This document shows, piece by piece, positions 16,779 through 24,860 of a stretch of 64,000 nucleotides of DNA. The position numbers were made by a program, and so were the translations under genes. Under the pieces are notes generated by a model. That model saw nothing but the letters and a program-made list of their open reading frames with translations, was not told the DNA's origin and ran no database searches. Source of the DNA: Geomonas diazotrophica (GTDB lineage Bacteria > Desulfobacterota > Desulfuromonadia > Geobacterales > Geobacteraceae); contig NZ_JAHLMF010000003.1 in NCBI RefSeq assembly GCF_018919385.1, forward strand, positions 124,001 through 188,000, given 5' to 3'. How positions within the stretch are numbered: the stretch's first letter is position 1; each line of letters begins with the position of its first letter.

Positions 16779-17849
16779 ATGAGCGGGAAAGAACTCAGAT
16801 ACGGCTTCACCACAGGTGCCTGTGCTGCTGCCGCCGTTAAAGGCGCCTCCCAGATGCTGCGCGACCAGACCCTGGTCGACGAGGTACAGCTGACGCTGCC
16901 TTGCGGCAAGGGGGCGCGGTTCCGCATCGAGGGCGGCGTACTGCACGAAAATACTGCTTCCTGCTATGTCACCAAGGATGCCGGCGACGATCCGGACGTG
17001 ACTAACGGCGCGCAGATCCACGTCACAGCGCGGGTCGACATGTTCACCAAGAACCGCATCGTGATCGAGGGAGGCGCCGGCATCGGCAAGGTGACCAAGC
17101 CGGGGCTGGCGGTTCCGGTGGGCGAGTGGGCCATCAACCCCGTCCCGCGCAGCATGATCCTCGAGGTGGTGAAGGAAGTCTTCGCCCTCCGTTGCGTACC
17201 GGCCACCCTCACCTTCACCATCAGCATCCCCAACGGGGAGGAACTGGCCAAGAAAACGCTGAACGAACGGCTGGGGATCGTCGGCGGGCTCTCCATCCTG
17301 GGGACTTCCGGGATCGTGAAGCCGATATCCACCAGGGCATGGACCGATACCGTGGACACCTCCATCGATGTTGCGCTCGCCTGCGGCTCCCGCACCGTGG
17401 TTCTCTCCACGGGACGCAGTTCGGAGATGGCGGTGCAGCGGGTTCTCAAGCTGACCGATGAATCCTTCGTGATGATGGGTGACCATTTCGGGTACTCGCT
17501 GCAGAGCTGCGCCAGGAAAGGTGTCCCCGAGGTGGTCGTGGCGGGGCAGTTCGCCAAGCTGGTGAAGATCGCCTGCGGCCACGAGCAGACCCACGTCACT
17601 TCCTCCGAACTGGACCTGGTGGCGGTGGCCTCCTGGCTCAGGGAGAACCCGGGGACCGCGCAGCTGGAAAAGCTGGCGCGGGAAGCGAACACGGCGCGTC
17701 ACCTTTTGGAGGCTTCCGGCTTCGACAAGGCGCTGATCAAGCTGGTCTGCGGCAAGGTGGCAGAGGTCTGCGCCGAACTGGCGCCCTGGCTGAAGGTGCG
17801 GGTGTTCCTGGCCGGGTACCAGGGGGAGATGCTTTACTTTGACAGGTAA
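16779..17849 (+). CDS. cbiD: Cobalt-precorrin-5B C1-methyltransferase CbiD
   Basis: Adds the C1 methyl group in the anaerobic pathway. The 356-residue protein opens with the family-typical ELRYGFTTGACAAAAVKGA and contains NPVPRSMI and GTSGIVKPIS. Its presence marks the anaerobic (oxygen-independent) corrin route. Length is normal. A ribosome site is weak (GATGG upstream); the ATG at 16779 is the first fitting start. Confidence 0.95.
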   Translation: MSGKELRYGFTTGACAAAAVKGASQMLRDQTLVDEVQLTLPCGKGARFRIEGGVLHENTASCYVTKDAGDDPDVTNGAQIHVTARVDMFTKNRIVIEGGAGIGKVTKPGLAVPVGEWAINPVPRSMILEVVKEVFALRCVPATLTFTISIPNGEELAKKTLNERLGIVGGLSILGTSGIVKPISTRAWTDTVDTSIDVALACGSRTVVLSTGRSSEMAVQRVLKLTDESFVMMGDHFGYSLQSCARKGVPEVVVAGQFAKLVKIACGHEQTHVTSSELDLVAVASWLRENPGTAQLEKLAREANTARHLLEASGFDKALIKLVCGKVAEVCAELAPWLKVRVFLAGYQGEMLYFDR

Positions 17850-17854
17850 CCGGT

Positions 17855-17968
17855 TCCCTCTCCCGGGGGAGAGAGTGCCCGAAGGGCGGGTGAGGGGGGG
17901 GGCCGTAATCTCGGCATCGCCTATCGCAGCGCCCTCACCCCTGCCCCTCTCCCGGGGGGAGAGGGGAG
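17855..17968. repeat. R3-family inverted repeat
   Basis: Two facing arms of CCCTCTCCCGGGGGAGAG-type sequence (CCCTCTCCCGGGGGAGAGAG on the left, CCCCTCTCCCGGGGGGAGAG on the right) with GGGCGGGTGAGGG and CCCTCACCCC inside. It separates cbiD from cbiET. Other copies lie at about 24733, 27144 and 40243. Confidence 0.88.
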
Positions 17969-18037
17969 ATGGACCTCTTAGTCGGAAGATTAGCTGATCG
18001 AAGGCTTTTTGACATTGTGATGAGAAAGGAGGGGGGC

Positions 18038-19255
18038 ATGGCGGAACAAAAGATCTATTTGGTCGGCGCCGGCATCGAGGGATGGGAGGGGTTCGGCAAA
18101 CAGGCACTCGAGGTGATCGACAGCGCCGAGGTCCTGGTCGGCCACAAGCGTCTGCTGGACATCTTTCCCGACTTCAAAGGGGAGAAGCGCCTCCTCGAAG
18201 ACCTCTCCATCATGCTGGAGTACCTGAAGAACACGGAGAAGAAAACCGTGGTCCTCGGCTCCGGCGACCCCAACTTCTTCGGTGTCGCCCGGTTCCTGAT
18301 CAGGAACCTCCCCAAAGAGCGCATCGAGATCTTTCCCAACGTCACCAGCGTGCAGTACGCCTTCGCCCGGATCAAGGAGCCCTGGGATGACGCCACCTTC
18401 GTGTCCGTGCACGGCAGGGGGATCAAGCCGGCCCTTGACCGCATCGTAGCCTCCGAGAAGATCGCCATCCTCACCGACAGCGTGAACACCCCCGCGGTCA
18501 TGGCCAGGGAGCTCATCCACCGCGGCGCCGAGGGGTACGAGGCCTGGGTCTGCGAGGACCTGGGGCTTCCCACCGAGAAGTTCACCAAGACCGACGTCCG
18601 GGGGCTGGTCGACTTCAAGTGCTCGCCGCTCAACATCCTGATCCTGATCAAGACCTGGGAGCCGAATCTCGAGAACTATCCGGTAATCGGCATCCGCGAC
18701 GACGAGTTCGCCACCGCGAAGAAGCTGATCACCAAGGAAGAGGTGCGTGCCATCACCCTGGGCAAGCTGCAACTGCAGGATGACCTGGTGATGTGGGATA
18801 TCGGCGCCGGCAGCGGCTCGGTTTCCATCGAGGCGGGGAACCTGATGCCCAACGGGCGCATCCTCGCCCTGGAGAAGAATTCGCAGTACCTCACCTACCT
18901 CAAGGAAAACCTGAAGAAGTTCGTGGCCCGCAACGTCACCGTGATCGAGGCCTTCGCCCCCGAGGGGCTGGAAGACCTGCCCGATCCCGACCGCGTCTTC
19001 ATCGGCGGCTCCGGCGGCATGCTGGAGGAGATCATCGAGGCGGTCGACAAGCGCCTCAAACCCGACGGCTTCATCGTCCTCAACGCGGTCACCCTGGATA
19101 CCCTGACCAAGTCTGTGGAATTCCTGGAGGATCACGGCTACACCGTCGAAGTCACCTGCGTCAACATCTCCAAGACCCGCAGCCTCACCGACTACAAGAT
19201 GTTTGCAGCTCACAACCCGGTGTACGTCATCTCCGCCTGGAAAGGGGAGGAGTAG
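18038..19255 (+). CDS. cbiET: Fused cobalt-precorrin-7 C5-methyltransferase / C15-decarboxylating methyltransferase CbiET
   Basis: A bifunctional enzyme of 405 residues. Residues 1-205 are the CbiE tetrapyrrole methylase (IYLVGAGIEGWEG, VVLGSGDPNFFGVARFL). Residues 215-405 are CbiT, with the class I SAM-binding motif VMWDIGAGSGSVSIEAG near residue 250. It methylates C5 and C15 and decarboxylates the C12 acetate. The fusion is common (also CobL). The ATG at 18038 follows AGGAGGGGGG; a longer frame upstream crosses the R3 repeat and is unlikely. The TAG shares its G with the cbiL GTG start. Confidence 0.94.
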   Translation: MAEQKIYLVGAGIEGWEGFGKQALEVIDSAEVLVGHKRLLDIFPDFKGEKRLLEDLSIMLEYLKNTEKKTVVLGSGDPNFFGVARFLIRNLPKERIEIFPNVTSVQYAFARIKEPWDDATFVSVHGRGIKPALDRIVASEKIAILTDSVNTPAVMARELIHRGAEGYEAWVCEDLGLPTEKFTKTDVRGLVDFKCSPLNILILIKTWEPNLENYPVIGIRDDEFATAKKLITKEEVRAITLGKLQLQDDLVMWDIGAGSGSVSIEAGNLMPNGRILALEKNSQYLTYLKENLKKFVARNVTVIEAFAPEGLEDLPDPDRVFIGGSGGMLEEIIEAVDKRLKPDGFIVLNAVTLDTLTKSVEFLEDHGYTVEVTCVNISKTRSLTDYKMFAAHNPVYVISAWKGEE

Positions 19256-19965
19256 TGGCGGTTGTCTACGCGGTAGGTGTGGGGCCGGGCGACCCGGAGC
19301 TGTTGACCAGGAAGGCGGAGCGGATCTTGAGGAGCGTGGACGTGATCTGCGCTCCCACCGGTGCGGCCGAGGGGGGAAGCTACGCCCTCTCCATCGTCGA
19401 GGAGTTCATCAACCGCAGCCGCCAGGAGGTGCTGGTCCAACTGTTCCCCATGGTGAAGGACCAGCAGGGGCTGGACCCGTTCTGGGAGGAGGCCGCCGAC
19501 CAGGTGGCGCAGCGGATTGCTGCCGGCAAGGACGTCGCCTTCGTCACCATCGGCGACCCGTTTCTCTATTCGACCTACCTCTACATCCACAGGATCTTCC
19601 TCGCCAAGTATCCCGAGATAAAGATAGAAGTGGTGCCCGGCATTTCCAGCATCCTGGCCTCCTCGGCCATCTCCGGTCTGCCGCTTGGCCTTGGGGCAGA
19701 GCGCATCGCGATCCTCCCCGCCACCTATGAGAAGGACGAGCTGAAACGCACCCTGGAGGAGTTCGATACCGTGGTGCTCATGAAGGTTAACCGGGTGTTC
19801 GATTCCGTCTATGCGGCGCTCAAGGAGCTGGGGCGGGAAAAGGGGGGCGTCTTCGTGCGCCGGGTCGGTTCCGCCGAAGAAGAGGTGCATCACGACCTGG
19901 AGGCCCTGGTGGGGCAGAAGCTCGATTACCTCTCCATGCTGATCGTCAGGAAGAACCCGCTGTAG
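19255..19965 (+). CDS. cbiL: Cobalt-precorrin-2 C20-methyltransferase CbiL
   Basis: Adds the C20 methyl group. The 236-residue protein of the tetrapyrrole methylase fold has VYAVGVGPGDPELLTRKAERIL at the start, ITIGDPFLYSTYLYI-type sequence in the middle and VVPGISSILASSAISGLPL. Those are the CbiL/CobI landmarks. The GTG at 19255 overlaps the previous stop (TAGTG) and has GGGAGGAG before it. The frame runs on upstream inside cbiET, which is only overlap. Confidence 0.93.
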   Translation: MAVVYAVGVGPGDPELLTRKAERILRSVDVICAPTGAAEGGSYALSIVEEFINRSRQEVLVQLFPMVKDQQGLDPFWEEAADQVAQRIAAGKDVAFVTIGDPFLYSTYLYIHRIFLAKYPEIKIEVVPGISSILASSAISGLPLGLGAERIAILPATYEKDELKRTLEEFDTVVLMKVNRVFDSVYAALKELGREKGGVFVRRVGSAEEEVHHDLEALVGQKLDYLSMLIVRKNPL

Positions 19966-19992
19966 CCAAAGGCCGTTCAGGTTTTATTCCTT

Positions 19993-20106
19993 CAACGCAA
20001 AGGCGCGGAGGCACAGAGGTGCAAGGGTAAAGCGTGAGGGATGTGCCTGCCTTTCCCCGTTTCCGTTTTTTCTTAGCGTCTCCGCGGCTTGGCGTCTTTG
20101 CGTTAA
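19993..20106. repeat. R1-family inverted repeat
   Basis: Arms AACGCAAAGGCGCGGAGGC and GTCTCCGCGGCTTGGCGTCT plus TTGCGTT face each other over a 50-base middle. It sits between cbiL and cbiF and is non-coding. Confidence 0.85.
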
Positions 20107-20128
20107 TGCTTTTTTTAAAGGTGTTTCC

Positions 20129-20914
20129 ATGTCCCATGAGAACATAGTCCATTTTGTCGGCGCCGGTCCCGGCGACGTCGAGCTGATCACCGTGAAGGGG
20201 GCGCGCCTTCTGGGCGAGGCGGATGTTGTCGTCTATGCCGGCAGCCTCGTCGATCGCGAACTGGTGCTCACCTACGCGCCCGATGCCCGCGTCTACGATT
20301 CGGCGGGGATGGACCTCGAGCAGACCACCAAGGTTCTGGCCGAGGCGGTGCTGGCGGGGGAGCTGGTGGTGCGGTTGCACACCGGTGATCCTTCCGTCTA
20401 CGGCGCCATTCAGGAGCAGATGGAAGAGCTGGACAAACTCGGCATCGGTTACGAGGTCGTGCCGGGCGTCACCAGCGCTTTCGCCGCCGCGGCCACCCTC
20501 AAGCAGGAGTTGACCCTCCCCGAGGTGTCGCAGACCGTGGTGATCACGCGCCTGGCCGGGAGGACCCCCGTACCCGAGCGGGAGCAGTTGGGCAACATCG
20601 CGCAGATCGGCGCCACCCTGGTGATCTACCTTTCCATCTCCATGATCGAGAAGGTGGTGGAGGAACTTCTCTCCGGTGCCTACACGGAGGATACCCCCGT
20701 CGCCGTGGTGGCCAAGGCTTCCTGGGCCGACGAGCAGGTGCTTACCGGGACGCTGGCGGATATCGCTGCCAAGGTAAGAGACGCCGGCATCGGCAAACAG
20801 GCGCTCATCGTGGTGGGGGACGTGCTGCGGGCGCGCAGCGAAGGGATGAAGGCGAAGTCCCTGCTCTACGACAAGGGGTTCAGCCACGGCTGCCGGGAAG
20901 GGATATTGGCTTAG
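20129..20914 (+). CDS. cbiF: Cobalt-precorrin-4 C11-methyltransferase CbiF
   Basis: Adds the C11 methyl group. The 261-residue protein has the tetrapyrrole methylase sequence IVHFVGAGPGDVELITVKGARLL, VVYAGSLVDRELV, RLHTGDPSVYGAIQEQ and VPGVTSAFAAAATL. VYAGSLV is specific to CbiF/CobM. Length is normal. It follows an R1 element, so the operon tolerates repeats between genes. Confidence 0.94.
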   Translation: MSHENIVHFVGAGPGDVELITVKGARLLGEADVVVYAGSLVDRELVLTYAPDARVYDSAGMDLEQTTKVLAEAVLAGELVVRLHTGDPSVYGAIQEQMEELDKLGIGYEVVPGVTSAFAAAATLKQELTLPEVSQTVVITRLAGRTPVPEREQLGNIAQIGATLVIYLSISMIEKVVEELLSGAYTEDTPVAVVAKASWADEQVLTGTLADIAAKVRDAGIGKQALIVVGDVLRARSEGMKAKSLLYDKGFSHGCREGILA

Positions 20915-20959
20915 AACCCGTTCTACGTTCTACGTTAAACCCGCGAAACCGTCCGCATC

Positions 20960-21073
20960 TGTAGGGGCGAATAATCATTCGCCCTGCAAAGTAGCCACAC
21001 GGGAACCTTAGATCGCGGGCAGCGGCATCGGTGGCGGCGACCGCGGCTGGGCGAATATTTATTCGCCCCTACA
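20960..21073. repeat. R2-family palindromic element
   Basis: TGTAGGGGCGAATAATCATT plus CGCCC on the left and GGGCGAATATTTATTCGCCC plus CTACA on the right, with 65 bases between. It lies between cbiF and the tandem repeat before cbiG. Confidence 0.9.
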
Positions 21074-21077
21074 CCGG

Positions 21078-21220
21078 CATCCCCACCGTCGGGAAGCGAC
21101 GTCCCCACCGTCGGGAGGCGACATCCCACCGTCGGGAAGCGACATCCCCACCGTCGGGAGGCGACATCCCACCGTCGGGAAGCGACATCCCCACCGTCGG
21201 GAAGCGACGTCCCAACCGTC
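21078..21220. repeat. 21/22-bp tandem repeat, six copies
   Basis: Six consecutive units of the type CCCACCGTCGGGAAGCGACAT, with 21- or 22-base spacing and AAGC/AGGC and ACGT/ACAT variants. The block ends 25 bases before the cbiG start. Each unit contains CCGTCGG, so repeated small stems could form in RNA. Confidence 0.95.
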
Positions 21221-21244
21221 ATGACGGGGACGACAATAGACTTT

Positions 21245-22297
21245 ATGCGTGTTGCCATCATCGCCATAACCGCTAACGGCGCCAAGCTAGGTGCGACGCT
21301 CAAGCGCGGACTGCAGCAGGGCACGCTCTTTGTCCTGGAGAAGCACGCCGCGGCCGACGCGGTCCCGTTCTCGGAACGGCTGCCGGCGCTGATGGCCAGG
21401 CTGTGGCCTGATTTCGACGGCTTCGTCTGCATCATGGCCACCGGCATCGTGGTTCGCTCCATCGCAGCGCTGCTGCAGGGCAAAGACCAGGACCCCGCTG
21501 TCGTGGTGGTGGACGATGCCGGGCGCTTCGCCATTTCCCTCCTTTCCGGCCATCTTGGCGGCGCCAACGCGCTTGCCGCCCGATGTGCCGACCTTACCGG
21601 CGCCACGGCGGTGATCACCACCGCGACGGACGTCAACGACCTCCCTTCTTTCGACATGCTGGCCCGTGACAACGGCTGGCGCATCGAGGACCTGTCCCGG
21701 GTCAAGGTACTGAACGCGCTGCTCCTGGAGGGGAGGACGATCGCGGTCGTCGATCCGACCGGGAAGGTGGCGAAGTACTGCGGCGGAAAGGGAAATCTCC
21801 TTTTCCTGGAAGATTTGGAGCAGGCGGCCCAAAGCGGCGCAAGCGGCGTGGTCCTGGTGACCAACAGGCTGCTGTCGTCCGGAGTCGACCTCGAACGGAC
21901 CCTGGTGCTGCGCCCGGTCGACCTCTGCCTCGGCGTTGGCTGCAACCGGGGGACCACGGCCGAGGAGATCGAGGCGGTGGTGGCGCGGCACCTGGCGCAA
22001 CTCTCCCTCTCCGAGCGGAGCATCAAGTGCCTGGCGAGTGCCCAGGCCAAGGGTGATGAAGTGGGGCTGCTCGCCTACGCGGACGGGAAGGCTGTTCCGC
22101 TGGTTTTCTTCAGCAGCGACGAGCTGAACGGCGTCGCGGTTCCTTCGCCCCCCTCCGAGCATGCCTTTCATGCCATCGGCGCCCGCGGTGTCGCCGAGCC
22201 GGCGGCGCTGCTGGCGTCCAACGGGGGGAGGCTGCTCCTCAACAAGGTGAAGGACGGCAACGTAACTTTGGCTGTCGCACAGCTTTCCGTAACGTAA
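21245..22297 (+). CDS. cbiG: Cobalt-precorrin-5A hydrolase CbiG
   Basis: Opens the delta-lactone of cobalt-precorrin-5A and releases acetaldehyde. The 350-residue protein has the N-terminal RVAIIAITANGAKL and FVCIMATGIVVRSIAALL, the mid LLSGHLGGANALA, and the C-terminal domain LCLGVGCNRGTTAEEIEAVV. All are CbiG landmarks. MRVAIIAIT at 21245 was chosen because the family starts there; an ATG at 21221 abuts the tandem repeat. Neither has a clear SD, so translation may be coupled or weak. Confidence 0.9.
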   Translation: MRVAIIAITANGAKLGATLKRGLQQGTLFVLEKHAAADAVPFSERLPALMARLWPDFDGFVCIMATGIVVRSIAALLQGKDQDPAVVVVDDAGRFAISLLSGHLGGANALAARCADLTGATAVITTATDVNDLPSFDMLARDNGWRIEDLSRVKVLNALLLEGRTIAVVDPTGKVAKYCGGKGNLLFLEDLEQAAQSGASGVVLVTNRLLSSGVDLERTLVLRPVDLCLGVGCNRGTTAEEIEAVVARHLAQLSLSERSIKCLASAQAKGDEVGLLAYADGKAVPLVFFSSDELNGVAVPSPPSEHAFHAIGARGVAEPAALLASNGGRLLLNKVKDGNVTLAVAQLSVT

Positions 22298-22403
22298 AAC
22301 GCTCCGTCCCACGCTCCTCCCCCCGGAGGGGCGGGAGACGGTCGGGGTGATGCGCTGCAGGCAATGCCCGAAACGGCAATCAAGAGATAGAGGTCCACGT
22401 TTA

Positions 22404-24860
22404 ATGTCCAAGCTTTACGTAGTAGGAATCGGCCCCGGCGGGCTGAACCACATGACCTTCGAGGCGCGACAGGCCATCGAGGATGCCGACGTCATCGTCG
22501 GCTACCAGGCCTACCTTGACTTCATACAGCCGCTCCTTGCCGGCAAGCTCCTGTACTCTTCCGGGATGATGCGCGAGGTGGAGCGCTGCTCCCAGGCCCT
22601 CGCCGTCGCCGCCTCGGGTAAGACGGTGGCACTTGTTTCCAGCGGCGACGCAGGGATCTACGGCATGGCCGGACTTGCCCTGGAACTGGCCGACGAGCCG
22701 GACGCGCCCTCCGGTGTCGAGGTCGTCGTGGTGCCCGGTGTCTCGGCGGTGCAGGCCGCGGCCTCGGTGCTCGGCGCGCCGCTCATGCACGACTTCGCCG
22801 TCATATCCCTCTCCGATTTGCTGACCCCGCTGGAGAAGATCCGTCAACGGCTCAGGGCTGCCGCCGAGGCGGATTTCGTGGTGGCGCTGTACAACCCGCG
22901 CAGCAAGGGGCGCACCACCCAGATCGAGGAGGCGGCTGCCATCCTGATCGCGGCGCGCGGCCCGCAGGTACCGGTCGGCATCGTCCGCAACGCCTGCCGG
23001 GACGGCGAGGAGCGCATCATCACCACGCTGGGGGAGATGCTGAATCACCCCATCGACATGTTCTCTATCGTCATCATCGGCAACGCCTCGACCCGTCTCT
23101 GCAAGGACGGCAGGATCGTCACCCCGCGCGGCTACGCTACCCGCGGCGAAAGTCAGAACCCCAACCGCAGGAAGCGGAGAGCCGGCATGGACACCGCTGC
23201 GCCGGGCGCGGACCCGCACGCGGTGATGTTCTGCGGCACCGGGTCCGACGTGGGTAAATCGGTGCTGACAGCCGGCTTCTGCCGCATCCTCAAGCGCCAC
23301 GGCCTCTCGGTCGCTCCCTTCAAGTCCCAGAACATGGCGCTCAACTCGGCGGTGACCCCCGAGGGGGGCGAGATCGGGCGCGCCCAGGGCGTGCAGGCCG
23401 AGGCTTGCGGCATCCCCCCCCACACCGACATGAACCCGATCCTTTTGAAGCCCAACTCGGACACCGGCAGCCAGGTGATCGTGCAGGGCAAGGTGGTGCG
23501 CAACATGGGGGTGAAGGAGTACAACGCCTTCAAGCCCGAGGCCTTCCTGAAGGTAGAGGAGAGTTTCCAGCGACTGCGCGAGCGCTATTCCTTCATCGTC
23601 ATGGAGGGGGCGGGGAGCATCGCCGAGATCAACCTGCGCGAACACGACATCGCCAACCTGAAGGTGGCTGCCATGGCGGGCGCTCCCGCGATCCTGGTGG
23701 CAGACATCGACCGGGGCGGCGTCTTCGCCCAGATAGTGGGAACCCTGGAACTGCTCACGCCGGAAGAGAAGGCGCTGGTGAAGGGGGTCATCATCAACAA
23801 GTTCCGCGGCGACGCCTCCCTGCTCGCCTCCGGGATCGAGTACGTGGAAAACCGAACCGGCGTCCCGGTCCTGGGGGTGCTCCCCTGGTTCAAGGGGCTT
23901 GCCCTCCCCGAAGAGGACAGCGTCGCCCTGCAGAAGAAACCGGCCGTGCCCAAAGAGCCGCAGTCGGGAGAGAGGCTGCGCGTGGGCGTGGTGCGCCTGC
24001 CGCGGATCTCCAACTACACCGACTTTGCGGTGCTGGAGGCGGAGCCGGATGTCGATCTGTACTACATCCATTCGCCCTGGCTGGTGGAGACCATGGACCT
24101 CGTGATCATCCCGGGGACCAAGTCCACCATCGCCGACCTCGTCTCGATTATGGAGCAGGGGATTGCCGATGCCCTCAGCCGCTTCCAGGGGGCGGTGGTC
24201 GGCATCTGTGGCGGTTACCAGATGCTCGGTGTTACCGTGAACGACCCGGACCGGGTCGAGACCAGCCTGGAAAGCGCGCAAGGGCTGGGACTGCTGGACG
24301 TGGTGACCACGATGCTGAAGGAGAAGCAGACGCACCAGGCCCAAGGGGAGCTGCTGCCGGCAGGGGAGGGGGTGGCGCCGGGATGCAGCCCCGCAATCGC
24401 AGGTTACGAGATACACATGGGCGAAAGCGTGCTCGGCAGCGGCGCGAGCCCCTTCGCGCGGATCTGCAGCCGTTCCGGGAGCGACACCGACCTGGAGGAA
24501 GGCGCCGTCTCCGCCGACGGCAGGGTTTTCGGCACCTACCTGCACGGGATCTTCGACAACCACGGCTTCCGCACCGCCTTCCTGAACCGCCTCAGGCGTC
24601 GGAAGGGGATCCCGGAGCAAGCGGAAGCGGCGCTTGCACCGGACCCGTTCGATGAACTCGCGGCGCACATGGAAAAGCACCTCGATCTGGAGCGGATCTT
24701 CCAGATCTGCGGCATCTCGCCCCTCCGGGTTCACCCTCCCCAACCCTCCCCCTCCGGGAGAGGGAGCCATGCAGCGCCGCCTGCTCAAGAGGATGGCCGG
24801 GAGCCGAACCTCCTTCCCCCGGAAGGTCGGGAGGGGGGCCCTGAAACCACTGTCGCGTGA
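22404..24860 (+). CDS. cbiHP: Fused CbiH (precorrin-3 C17-methyltransferase) and CbiP (cobyric acid synthase)
   Basis: One uninterrupted 818-codon frame encodes two cobalamin enzymes. Residues 1-245 are CbiH/CobJ (LYVVGIGPGGLNHMTFEARQAI, SSGDAGIYGMAGLALEL, VVPGVSAVQAAASVLGAPLMHDF), which contracts the ring. A basic linker (RKRRAG) leads to CbiP/CobQ from about residue 266 (VMFCGTGSDVGKS P-loop, FKSQNMALNSAV, ICGGYQMLG with the amidotransferase Cys, and GTYLHGIFDN with its His). CbiP uses glutamine and ATP to amidate four carboxyls. A Met at residue 262 (23187) could be an internal CbiP start. The last 46 residues derive from an R3 repeat. The stop overlaps the cbiB start. Confidence 0.92.
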   Translation: MSKLYVVGIGPGGLNHMTFEARQAIEDADVIVGYQAYLDFIQPLLAGKLLYSSGMMREVERCSQALAVAASGKTVALVSSGDAGIYGMAGLALELADEPDAPSGVEVVVVPGVSAVQAAASVLGAPLMHDFAVISLSDLLTPLEKIRQRLRAAAEADFVVALYNPRSKGRTTQIEEAAAILIAARGPQVPVGIVRNACRDGEERIITTLGEMLNHPIDMFSIVIIGNASTRLCKDGRIVTPRGYATRGESQNPNRRKRRAGMDTAAPGADPHAVMFCGTGSDVGKSVLTAGFCRILKRHGLSVAPFKSQNMALNSAVTPEGGEIGRAQGVQAEACGIPPHTDMNPILLKPNSDTGSQVIVQGKVVRNMGVKEYNAFKPEAFLKVEESFQRLRERYSFIVMEGAGSIAEINLREHDIANLKVAAMAGAPAILVADIDRGGVFAQIVGTLELLTPEEKALVKGVIINKFRGDASLLASGIEYVENRTGVPVLGVLPWFKGLALPEEDSVALQKKPAVPKEPQSGERLRVGVVRLPRISNYTDFAVLEAEPDVDLYYIHSPWLVETMDLVIIPGTKSTIADLVSIMEQGIADALSRFQGAVVGICGGYQMLGVTVNDPDRVETSLESAQGLGLLDVVTTMLKEKQTHQAQGELLPAGEGVAPGCSPAIAGYEIHMGESVLGSGASPFARICSRSGSDTDLEEGAVSADGRVFGTYLHGIFDNHGFRTAFLNRLRRRKGIPEQAEAALAPDPFDELAAHMEKHLDLERIFQICGISPLRVHPPQPSPSGRGSHAAPPAQEDGREPNLLPPEGREGGPETTVA
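24733..24845. repeat. R3-like repeat inside the 3' end of cbiHP
   Basis: CCTCCCCCTCCGGGAGAGGG and CTTCCCCCGGAAGGTCGGGA, flanked by CACCCTCCCCAACCC, give the R3 signature over about 110 bases. It is read in frame as a Pro/Gly/Glu-rich tail of the CbiH/P fusion. Confidence 0.75.

Noticed and set aside
22401-24788. 795-codon minus-strand ORF opposite cbiHP
   Set aside because: Shadow frame rich in His, Arg, Leu and Val typical of antisense of GC-rich genes; no motif or SD.
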